Origin: Thioclava sp. JE_KL1 | GTDB lineage: Bacteria > Pseudomonadota > Alphaproteobacteria > Rhodobacterales > Rhodobacteraceae | Length of the DNA stretch: 64,000 nucleotides | Direction: 5' to 3' | NCBI RefSeq assembly: GCF_009296265.1 | Contig: NZ_WBJS01000001.1 | Location: forward strand, 310,001-374,000 | Shown: piece after piece, positions 54,900 to 62,195 of the stretch | Numbering within the stretch: position 1 is the first letter of the stretch | Layout: each line of letters begins with the position of its first letter | The notes under the pieces: model-generated | Seen by the model: only the letters and a program-made list of their open reading frames with translations | The model's database searches: none | What the model was told of the DNA's origin: nothing | Program-made: the position numbers and the translations under genes

Positions 54900-55032
54900 G
54901 CGCCGCGCGTTGCGGGACCTGCACACCCCCGGCTTGCGTTTCGCTGTGTCGCCGCGTCGCATCCCGGCGGCGGATCATTGCACCTGCCCGCGCCGGAGGG
55001 CAAAGTGGCACGGACATTGACGGAGGCGCCCC

Positions 55033-56244
55033 ATGGCCGAGACCCGCACACCCATCGACACCGATATCCTGATTTCCGGCGGCGGCGTCGCCGGTCTGAC
55101 GGCAGCCGCAGCCTTCGGGCAGGCGGGCTTCACCACGATCTGCGTCGACCCCACGCCGCCGGTCACGGAAGAGGCGGCAGAGGGGGCGGATATGCGCTCG
55201 ACCGCGTTCCTGCGCCCGTCGCGCGAGGTGCTGCAGGCTGCGGGGATCTGGGATCGGCTCCTGCCCTATGCCGCACCGCTGCAGATCATGCGGATTGTGG
55301 ATGCGGGCGGCGAAAGCCCGACCGCGCGCCTGACCCGTGATTTCGACGCGGCGGATCTGTCCGACGAACCCTTCGGCTGGAACTTCCCGAACTGGCTGCT
55401 GCGCCGCGAGCTGGTGGCCGCGCTGGCCGATAACCCGCTCGTCGATTTCCGCCCCGGCGTCGCAACGACCGGCCTCGTGACCCGCGAAAGCGGTGCCGAG
55501 GTGACGCTGTCCGACGGCACCCATGTGCGCGCGCGTCTCGTGATCGGGGCCGATGGCCGCAATTCCTTCGTGCGCGAAGCGGCGGGGCTTGGCGTCAAGA
55601 CGATCCGCTATGGCCAGAAGGCGCTGGCCTTCGCGGTCACCCACCCGATCCCGCATGACAATGTCTCGACCGAGATCCACCGCTCGGGCGGTCCGTTCAC
55701 GCTGGTGCCGCTTCCTGATCGTGACGGCAAACCCTCTTCCGCGATCGTCTGGATGGAGCGCGCCGCCGAGGCCGAACGCCTCGCCACGCTGCCCCCGGAA
55801 GAGTTCGAAGCGGCGATCATGGAACGCTCGACCGGGCTTCTCGGGCCGCTGAAGCTGGAGACCCGCCGCGCGGTCTGGCCGATGATGACGCAGATCGCGT
55901 ATCGGTTCTCGGGCCAGCGCGTGGCCCTGATCGCCGAGGCTGCGCATGTCATTCCGCCGATCGGCGCGCAGGGGCTGAACATGAGCCTCGCCGATCTCGC
56001 CTGCCTTCTGAAGCTGGCCGAGGAAGACCCGGTGCATCTGGGCGAGGCGAAGATGCTCGAAGCCTATCACCGCCGCCGCTGGCCGGAGGTGAAGGCGCGC
56101 GAAGTCGGCATCGACCTGCTCAACCGCGCCTCGATGGTCGAGGCCCAGCCGCTGCGCGACCTGCGCGCAGGCGTTCTGGGCGCGCTCTATTCGCTCGGGC
56201 CGGTGCGCAAGACGCTGATGAAGGCGGGGCTTGGCGTGCGTTAA
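55033..56244 (+). CDS. UbiH/UbiF-family FAD-dependent hydroxylase
   Basis: A 403-residue flavoprotein monooxygenase of ubiquinone biosynthesis or similar ring hydroxylation. The dinucleotide fold is ISGGGVAGLTAAAAFGQAG, the DG motif is GADGRNSFVREAAG, and the FAD ribityl region is EAAHVIPPIGAQGLNMSLAD (the GD-type motif). The family length is about 400. Which ring position it acts on cannot be told. Strong ribosome site is absent; GGAGGCG precedes the ATG. It converges with the MATE gene, overlapping by 4 nt. Confidence 0.9.
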   Translation: MAETRTPIDTDILISGGGVAGLTAAAAFGQAGFTTICVDPTPPVTEEAAEGADMRSTAFLRPSREVLQAAGIWDRLLPYAAPLQIMRIVDAGGESPTARLTRDFDAADLSDEPFGWNFPNWLLRRELVAALADNPLVDFRPGVATTGLVTRESGAEVTLSDGTHVRARLVIGADGRNSFVREAAGLGVKTIRYGQKALAFAVTHPIPHDNVSTEIHRSGGPFTLVPLPDRDGKPSSAIVWMERAAEAERLATLPPEEFEAAIMERSTGLLGPLKLETRRAVWPMMTQIAYRFSGQRVALIAEAAHVIPPIGAQGLNMSLADLACLLKLAEEDPVHLGEAKMLEAYHRRRWPEVKAREVGIDLLNRASMVEAQPLRDLRAGVLGALYSLGPVRKTLMKAGLGVR

Positions 56245-57656
56245 GCGACTGACTTGCGCGGCTGCAGCCACGGCCCGCGCCAGAACCGCCGCATCATCAT
56301 CGCCCCCGCCGAGGCAAGGCCGAGCACGAGGCCGAGCCAAAGCCCGACGCCGCCGAAATCCAGCGTGAAGGCGAGAAAGTAACTGGCCGGGATACCGATC
56401 AGCCAATAGCTCGCCACCGCCATCCACATCGGCACGCGCGTATCCTGCACGCCGCGCAACAGGCCCAGCGCCATCACCTGCATCAGGTCGAACAGCTGGA
56501 AAATCGCCGCGACCATCAGGAAGCGCACACCGTAAAGTACGATCTCCGGGGTGGCCGGATTGTCGGCATCGAGAAAGAGCCGCGTGAGCCAAGGACCGGC
56601 GAAGACGAAAACCGCCACCGTCAGCAGACCGAACCCCACGGAGAGCCCTGTCACCACCCGCGCCCCGTCACGCAACAGGCGCGGGTCACGCTTCCCATGT
56701 GCCCGGCCCGCCCGCACGGTGGCGGCGTTCGACAGGCCGACATGCACCATGAAGGTGATCGAGGAGACCTGCAGCGCGATCCCGTGCGCGGCGAGTTCAA
56801 TCGTGCCGATCCAGCCCATCATCAGCGCCGAGGCCTGAAACATCGAGCCTTCCGCCACCGAGGTCAGCCCCACCGGCAGGCCCATTTTCGCGACGATCCA
56901 GAAGGCTTCCCAATCGGGCCGCCAGAACCGCTGGAACAGCCGGATATGGGTGAGGCCCGGCGCGCGCGCGGCATAGATCGCCTGCGCCACGAGGTTCAGC
57001 ACCATCGCGCTCAGCGAGGCGATGGCAGCCCCCCGCACGCCCAGTTCCGGCGCGCCCCAATTGCCGAAGATCAGGATCCAGTTGACGCCCGCGTTCAACA
57101 GGACAGCCCCCAGCGTGATCCAGAGCAGCACCGCCGTGCGTTCCTGCGCGGACAGGTAGGAGCGGATCACCATCATCGCGAGACCGGGCGCGAGGGCGAA
57201 GCCGAGGATGCGCAGGTAATCCTGTGCGAGCGCCGCGATCTCAGGCTTCTGACCCAGCATCTCCAGCACCGCGCCGGAATTCCAGAAGACCGGTAGCATC
57301 GCGAGCCCGAACAGGATCGACAGCCAGATCCCCATTCGTGTGTCGCGCCGCGCCTGTACCTCGTCATCCGCGCCCAGACTCGCCGAGACGCGCCCCATCA
57401 CCGCGAGCGCGATCCCGTTGCCCAGCATGAAGATTGAGAAGAAATAGGAGGTACCCAGCACCAGCGCCGCCAGCGCCTCGACGCCATACCAGCCCACCAT
57501 CACCGTATCGGTCACGTTGAGCAGCATCTGCGCGAGGTTGGAGCCGATCAGCGGCAGACCCAAAGTGAAGATCGCCCGCACATGGCGGGCGAGAGGCATC
57601 GCTTGGTTTTGCGGCTGAGGCGGTGGCGCGCTCTGATGGGGGTCGGTGCTCGTCAT
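56241..57656 (-). CDS. MATE-family efflux transporter
   Basis: A 471-residue inner-membrane antiporter with about 12 helices in two halves. Recognisable patterns are GLPLIGSNLAQMLLNVTDTVMVGWYG in TM1 and VGLTSVAEGSMFQASALMMGWIG in the second half. It exports organic cations by Na+ or H+ antiport; substrates are unknown. The first 20 residues are polar. The start has no strong ribosome site. Confidence 0.9.
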   Translation of the reverse strand: MTSTDPHQSAPPPQPQNQAMPLARHVRAIFTLGLPLIGSNLAQMLLNVTDTVMVGWYGVEALAALVLGTSYFFSIFMLGNGIALAVMGRVSASLGADDEVQARRDTRMGIWLSILFGLAMLPVFWNSGAVLEMLGQKPEIAALAQDYLRILGFALAPGLAMMVIRSYLSAQERTAVLLWITLGAVLLNAGVNWILIFGNWGAPELGVRGAAIASLSAMVLNLVAQAIYAARAPGLTHIRLFQRFWRPDWEAFWIVAKMGLPVGLTSVAEGSMFQASALMMGWIGTIELAAHGIALQVSSITFMVHVGLSNAATVRAGRAHGKRDPRLLRDGARVVTGLSVGFGLLTVAVFVFAGPWLTRLFLDADNPATPEIVLYGVRFLMVAAIFQLFDLMQVMALGLLRGVQDTRVPMWMAVASYWLIGIPASYFLAFTLDFGGVGLWLGLVLGLASAGAMMMRRFWRGPWLQPRKSVA

Positions 57657-57699
57657 GGGCGAGCGCTAGCCCCGCCCGACGCGGCGGTCAAGAGAGCGG

Positions 57700-58296
57700 T
57701 TACTCGCCCACTTCTTTCTTACCCGTGATCATCGGCTTCACGAGGTTCACACCCTTCCACGTCCGGTAATAGACGATGGCCGCGATATGGATACCCACGA
57801 CGATCAGCAGCAGGGTCGCCACGAATTCATGGATTTTCGGCGCCCAGCTCGTGCTGATGCTTTCCGGCACGGATCCCGCAAGGGGACCGACGTTGATATA
57901 GTCCTGCGGATCGGAGGTCAGCCCGGTTACGACCTGCACGATCAGCAGCCCGAGCATCACGAGAACCGACCAACCGCCCAGCGGATTATGCCCGACATGG
58001 CCGGAGCTTTCCTTCGACGGCAGGTGGCGAAGATAATCCGCCACCGCCTTGGGTCCATAGAGGAAATGCGAGAACCGCGCCGTGCGCGACCCCACGAACC
58101 CCCAGATCAGACGCACCGCCAGCAGCCCCGCGATCGCGTAGCCGGCATAGAAATGCCACGTCATCTGGTTCGGCCCCCATTCCCCGAGGCCCCAGGCGGC
58201 GGCAAAAGCCGCCACCAGAAGCCAGTGGAACAGACGCACGACAGGGTCCCAGACCGTGACGGTTTTCTTCGCGGGGGAGGCGGCGGTGTCTTTCAT
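57700..58296 (-). CDS. Cytochrome b (b561-type, Ni-Fe hydrogenase b-type)
   Basis: This 198-residue protein has four hydrophobic helices. Haem-binding histidines lie in RLFHWLLVA (about 24), WHFYAGYAIAG (about 48), EFVATLLLIVVGIHIAA and others, as in the cytochrome b/b6-like family that transfers electrons to soluble cytochromes. The ATG lies 6 nt after the cytochrome c' stop, so the two are translationally coupled. Confidence 0.88.
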   Translation of the reverse strand: MKDTAASPAKKTVTVWDPVVRLFHWLLVAAFAAAWGLGEWGPNQMTWHFYAGYAIAGLLAVRLIWGFVGSRTARFSHFLYGPKAVADYLRHLPSKESSGHVGHNPLGGWSVLVMLGLLIVQVVTGLTSDPQDYINVGPLAGSVPESISTSWAPKIHEFVATLLLIVVGIHIAAIVYYRTWKGVNLVKPMITGKKEVGE

Positions 58297-58302
58297 TCTG
58301 CG

Positions 58303-58746
58303 TTACTTCGAACGGAACTCGTCATGGCAGCTCTTGCAGGTGCCGCCGAGCTTGCCAACCGCCGGCTGCAGCGTCTCGAGGCTGCCCGCCGCATCGGGCA
58401 TCTCAGCCGCGGCTTGATGGAGGGCATCCGCCTTTTCCATGAACAGGTCCATGTTCGACCAGATTTCCGACTTCGCGTGGGTCTCCATCATGTCGTCGAC
58501 CGAAGTGCCTTCGACGAAGAGCGGCGAGATGTCGACCTTCGCGAGCGCCGCGATGTTGTTGGCGGCGGTCTGTGCCTTGGCGGCATCGAAGTCCATCTTG
58601 CCCTGCGCCATCGGCGCGAGCACGGCCATCTGGGCGCCGAGCAAATCGAAGAAACCTTGGCGCGCTTCGACAGCGTCTTTGGGCGACTGCGCGAAAGCGG
58701 CACTGGCGGCGAGGGTGAAGGTCAGGGCGAGGAGAGGCTTACGCAT
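58303..58746 (-). CDS. Class II cytochrome c (c' type)
   Basis: A 147-residue periplasmic protein with signal peptide (1-20, ending SAAFA) and a C-terminal haem site CKSCH near residue 140, the mark of a four-helix-bundle class II cytochrome c. The c' proteins bind NO and can be NO sinks. The ATG at 58746 begins the signal peptide; the open frame extends upstream without support. It is the first gene of a two-gene unit with a b-type cytochrome. Confidence 0.93.
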   Translation of the reverse strand: MRKPLLALTFTLAASAAFAQSPKDAVEARQGFFDLLGAQMAVLAPMAQGKMDFDAAKAQTAANNIAALAKVDISPLFVEGTSVDDMMETHAKSEIWSNMDLFMEKADALHQAAAEMPDAAGSLETLQPAVGKLGGTCKSCHDEFRSK

Positions 58747-58792
58747 GTGGAACTCCAATCTGCGATGGCAAGAAACGTACAGGCTTGAGGTT

Positions 58793-58806
58793 ACACGCAT
58801 TCGTGT
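58793..58806. promoter_or_regulatory. Palindrome upstream of cytochrome c'
   Basis: ACACG-CATT-CGTGT, perfect over 5 bp each side, 46 nt upstream of the cytochrome c' start. It might be an operator for a redox- or NO-responsive regulator, but the match is not to a consensus I can name. Confidence 0.35.
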
Positions 58807-59009
58807 CAATCCGAAGACACTCCTATGTGCGCAGGCACACATTTCCCCTACCGGGACGATAGGGAGGCACCGGGTCTTAGGCAGGTTCCGGCCTATTGCC
58901 GTTCGAACGCGCAATTTGCCTAGAAATCGCACTTAAATCGCGACGGAACGTCAGGCGCCCCGCGTATAAGCCGCGCGAAACCCTGACTTTATTGCTGAAA
59001 CCCGCGGAA

Positions 59010-59612
59010 TCACCGCTCGGGTTTGCGGGCGACGAAATCGATCAGGGCGGCGCGACCGGAATGGCCCGCGCCCTCGTCGAGATCGGCATCGTAATCGGCC
59101 TGATGCAGCACTTCCCAGCGCGGGAACGCGTCGCGCAGGAGATCGAGATCGTAGAGCTGCTCCACCACCCCCGGCCCGCCGGTCCCATAGCGCGGCTGGC
59201 GGCGCGCGAAGCCGTGGATCAATGCGAGCCCGCCCGGTTTGAGCGCGGTCGCGATGCCGTCGAAAATCTCCGCCCGAAAGGCAGTATCGGCGAATTGGAT
59301 AAAACAGGCGAGAACGGCGTCATATTCGCCGCGCGGCCAGTCATAGCCGCGCAGATCGGCGTCGATAGTCTGCATCGACACGCCCCGCTCCTGCGCCAGT
59401 TCAGCGGCCTTGCGGCGCGCGTTTTCCGACGGTTCGAGGGCTGTGACCTGCACTCCGAGGCTGGCGAGATAGGTGCCGTTGCGCCCTTCGCCGTCAGCGA
59501 TGCTCAGAAGCCGCGCCCCCGGAGCGAGACGCCACGCCTGGCGCGCCACGAAATCCGCCGGGGTCGTGCCATAGAGATACTCTTCTCCGGCGAATCTTTC
59601 GTTCCAGCCCAT
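59010..59612 (-). CDS. Class I SAM-dependent methyltransferase
   Basis: A 200-residue cytoplasmic methyltransferase. Motif I is LLSIADGEGRNGTYLA (SAM binding), then VTALEPSENARRKA (acidic residue of motif II), DAVLACFIQF (motif IV) and GGLALIHGF. The N-terminus YLYGTTPADFV recalls the TehB/thiopurine methyltransferase group; the substrate is unknown. A strong GGAGG lies 7 nt before the ATG. Confidence 0.88.
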   Translation of the reverse strand: MGWNERFAGEEYLYGTTPADFVARQAWRLAPGARLLSIADGEGRNGTYLASLGVQVTALEPSENARRKAAELAQERGVSMQTIDADLRGYDWPRGEYDAVLACFIQFADTAFRAEIFDGIATALKPGGLALIHGFARRQPRYGTGGPGVVEQLYDLDLLRDAFPRWEVLHQADYDADLDEGAGHSGRAALIDFVARKPER

Positions 59613-59704
59613 GCTCTCCTCCGGTTGTTACCTTTCACATGGAATGCAACCGGCGGAGGGACAAGCCCCACCGGTCACCGAAATCGCCATCGGCGATCAC
59701 ATGC

Positions 59705-60718
59705 TCAGGATTTGGTCACGCGGCGCTGATCGGGATGAAGAGATGCGCCAAGAATGTGCTCGGACGAATGCACGACATGGCTCGCATGGCCCACGATCAG
59801 CGGATCGGGCGGCGTTGCGATCGTGGGATCCTTGTCGGGATAGTCCAGCGTCGACAGGAAATGCTTCATGCAGTTCAGCCGTGCGCGCTTCTTGTCGTTC
59901 GACTTCACGATGGTCCATGGCGCATCGGCGGTGTCGGTGTAGAAGAACATCGCCTCTTTCGCCTCGGTGTAATCGTCCCAGCGATCGAGGCTCGCCAGAT
60001 CGATCGGCGACAGCTTCCAGCGCTTGAGCGGATCGGTTTCGCGCGATTGGAAGCGGCGGCGCTGCTCCTCGCGGGTGACCGAGAACCAGTACTTGTAAAG
60101 CCGAACCCCCGAGCGCACGAACATCCGCTCCAACTCCGGGGTCTGGCGCATGAATTCGAGGTAATCGTTGGGTTTGCAGAAGCCCATCACGCGCTCCACA
60201 CCCGCGCGGTTATACCAGCTGCGATCATAGAAGGTCATCTCGCCCGCGGTCGGCAGATGCTCGACATAGCGTTGGAAATACCACTGACCGAGTTCCTCTT
60301 CCGAGGGCTTGTTGAGTGCGACGACCCGGGCAAAGCGCGGGTTGAGATGTTCGGTGAAGCGCTTGATCGTACCGCCCTTGCCCGCCGCATCGCGGCCCTC
60401 GAAAAGGATCACGAATTTCTCGCCGCTCTCCTGCGCCCATTTCTGGACCTTCAGCAGCTCCGCCTGAAGCTCCGCCTTTTCTTTCTCATAGGCGGCGCGC
60501 GCCATCTTGCGCTTGTAGGGGTATTTCCCGGTCTCGAAAGCCAGCCGCACCGCACTGGGATCGACGCGCGGGAAGCTCTTCGGGCCGGTCGCCTTCGGCT
60601 CTGGCGGGGTGATCGCGGGATGCGCCTCGGCGGGATCGATCGGCTTGACGACAGCCTCTGCCTTCCCGGCTGCGGCCTTGGCCGGTTTCGTCGCGTCGCT
60701 CATGAGCTGATCTTTCAT
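59705..60718 (-). CDS. ppk2: Polyphosphate kinase 2
   Basis: A 337-residue PPK2 enzyme that makes nucleoside triphosphates from polyphosphate or the reverse. The Walker A-like LFEGRDAAGKGGTIKRF, then GQWYFQRYVEHLP, DRSWYNRAGVERVMGF (the Walker B/lid region), and RLYKYWFSVTREEQRRRF are present. The N-terminal 55 residues are Lys/Ala-rich and disordered. The ATG at 60718 has GGAGGG 6 nt upstream. The FNR-type box lies 58 nt further upstream. Its substrate class (AMP, ADP or GDP) cannot be read. Confidence 0.93.
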   Translation of the reverse strand: MKDQLMSDATKPAKAAAGKAEAVVKPIDPAEAHPAITPPEPKATGPKSFPRVDPSAVRLAFETGKYPYKRKMARAAYEKEKAELQAELLKVQKWAQESGEKFVILFEGRDAAGKGGTIKRFTEHLNPRFARVVALNKPSEEELGQWYFQRYVEHLPTAGEMTFYDRSWYNRAGVERVMGFCKPNDYLEFMRQTPELERMFVRSGVRLYKYWFSVTREEQRRRFQSRETDPLKRWKLSPIDLASLDRWDDYTEAKEAMFFYTDTADAPWTIVKSNDKKRARLNCMKHFLSTLDYPDKDPTIATPPDPLIVGHASHVVHSSEHILGASLHPDQRRVTKS

Positions 60719-60776
60719 GCGTATCCCTCCGTTGGCTGAACCTTGCGGAGCATCGCGCAATCCCGCGTGATGTGCC

Positions 60777-60790
60777 TTGATACGCATCAA
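60777..60790. promoter_or_regulatory. Perfect FNR/FnrL-type box between ppk2 and glutathione transferase
   Basis: TTGAT-ACGC-ATCAA matches the TTGAT-N4-ATCAA consensus of FNR/FnrL exactly. It lies between divergent genes, about 58 nt from the ppk2 start and 67 nt from the glutathione transferase start, so it could control either or both. Confidence 0.6.
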
Positions 60791-60857
60791 AAACCCGTGT
60801 CTGCTGGGCCTCCGGCGGCAAAAACGCCACAAAATCGAGCGAAACGAAGGAACGGAC

Positions 60858-61517
60858 ATGATCACGATCTACGGCAACTATCATTCGCGGGCGAGCCGGG
60901 CGCTGTGGTTGCTCGAGGAGTTGGGCCTGCCGTTCCGTCTGCGCCGAGTCGTGCAGGCGAACCGTTTCAAGGATCCGCTCGCGCCGGAGGTTCCGCTCAA
61001 CACCCGCTCGCCCGAATTTCGCAAGCTCTCGCCGATGGGCGCGATCCCGGTGCTGGAGGAAGACGGGCTTATCTTGACGGAGTCGCTCGCGATCAACCTG
61101 CATCTCGCACGCAAGGCGGGAGGGCCGCTCGCCCCTGCGCACGAGCGCGAACTGTCGCAAATGGAGCAATGGGCGCTCTTCGCCGCGACCTGGATCGAGA
61201 CCGACGCGCTGGCGCTCAGCTTCGTCTATCGCCGCAAGGAGCAGGACACGCCCGAAGGCAAGGCCGAGATCGCGTCTCTCTGCTCGAAGCTCGCCCGGCC
61301 GCTGACCACGCTCGAGACCCATCTCGAGACGCATAGCCATATCGTGGGCGGCCGGTTCACCGTGACCGATCTCAATCTGGCCGAGGTTCTGCGCTACGGG
61401 CAGGACCACCCGGAGTTCCTCGCCCCCTACCCGCGCCTGCAAAGCTGGATCAAACTGTGCCAGAGCCGCAAAGCCTTCCGCGCGATGTGGGAGAAGCGCG
61501 AAGCCGAGGCGGTTTGA
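60858..61517 (+). CDS. Glutathione S-transferase
   Basis: A 219-residue protein with an N-terminal thioredoxin-like domain (ITIYGNYHSRASRALWLLEEL; catalytic Ser/Tyr in the first loop, then MGAIPVLEEDGLILTESLAI as the glutathione site) and C-terminal helical domain ending VTDLNLAEVLRYGQ. AAGGAA lies 7 nt before the ATG. Class and substrate are unknown. Confidence 0.9.
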   Translation: MITIYGNYHSRASRALWLLEELGLPFRLRRVVQANRFKDPLAPEVPLNTRSPEFRKLSPMGAIPVLEEDGLILTESLAINLHLARKAGGPLAPAHERELSQMEQWALFAATWIETDALALSFVYRRKEQDTPEGKAEIASLCSKLARPLTTLETHLETHSHIVGGRFTVTDLNLAEVLRYGQDHPEFLAPYPRLQSWIKLCQSRKAFRAMWEKREAEAV

Positions 61518-61736
61518 TTCGGCGAACCTCGCGTCGCGCCTAATTCGAAAGGTGTATGCGAAGACGGCGCGGATACGCGCTCTGCTCAAGCGATGGGCAG
61601 GCGCTCAACCCAACTTCGCCTTTCAGTCAGGTCTCCCTGACCAAGTGGTCGGGTTTTCCGCAGCGGGGTGAATTCCTCTTAGCAATGCAGCTTCCCTTAC
61701 GTCATTTTGTCGGAGTGAAGAGGGTTCGAGGTAACC
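61518..61736. other. Spacer before the small EamA-like gene
   Basis: No gene seen. A short hairpin (TCAGG-TCT-CCTGA, about 61626-61640) occurs but there is no known riboswitch pattern that I can match. Confidence 0.4.
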
Positions 61737-62072
61737 ATGTCTGCTTTGCTTGGATACAGCCTGTGTTTGGGTGCGACGCTGATCGTGATCGCGGGAGATT
61801 TCGTTCTGAAATCCGCCGTTGATAAAGGTCACGCGCTGCATTCGCCGTCTGTCTTCCTAGGTTGCGTGCTTTACGCCGCTTCGGCAGCAGGTTGGTTTCT
61901 GGCTATGCGGCATGTGTCGCTGGCACAAACGGGCGTGGCCTCAGCGCTTTTCACATTGATGGCTCTGGTGACGATGGGAGTCGTCCTGTTCGGTGAAAAA
62001 CTCGCCTTGCGGGAAGTCTTCGGTATCGCGATGGCGGTGGGGTCGATGCTGCTCATGGCGCGCGTCGCGTAA
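61737..62072 (+). CDS. Small EamA/SMR-like membrane protein
   Basis: A 111-residue protein of four hydrophobic helices with the EamA/SMR pattern: residues SVFLGCVLYAASAAGWFLAM, then QTGVASALFTLMALVTMGVV and EKLALREVFGIAMAVGSM near the end. Such proteins act as dimers for small cation or metabolite transport; substrate unknown. ATG at 61737 follows a GAGG stretch. Confidence 0.8.
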   Translation: MSALLGYSLCLGATLIVIAGDFVLKSAVDKGHALHSPSVFLGCVLYAASAAGWFLAMRHVSLAQTGVASALFTLMALVTMGVVLFGEKLALREVFGIAMAVGSMLLMARVA

Positions 62073-62195
62073 GGGCCGGACGTTTTCGGGGGTGTGGGGC
62101 TTTCGAAGCGGATCGGGGCGGTGGGGTCTTCTTGCTCCTCCGCCCCAACCTGCGGTATCTCTTGTTTAGAAAACTACAAGAGAAAGCGAGCAGCA

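Noticed and set aside
61518-61736. Guanidine (mini-ykkC) riboswitch before the small transporter
   Set aside because: The two characteristic hairpins with ACGR loops are not found; only an unrelated short hairpin.
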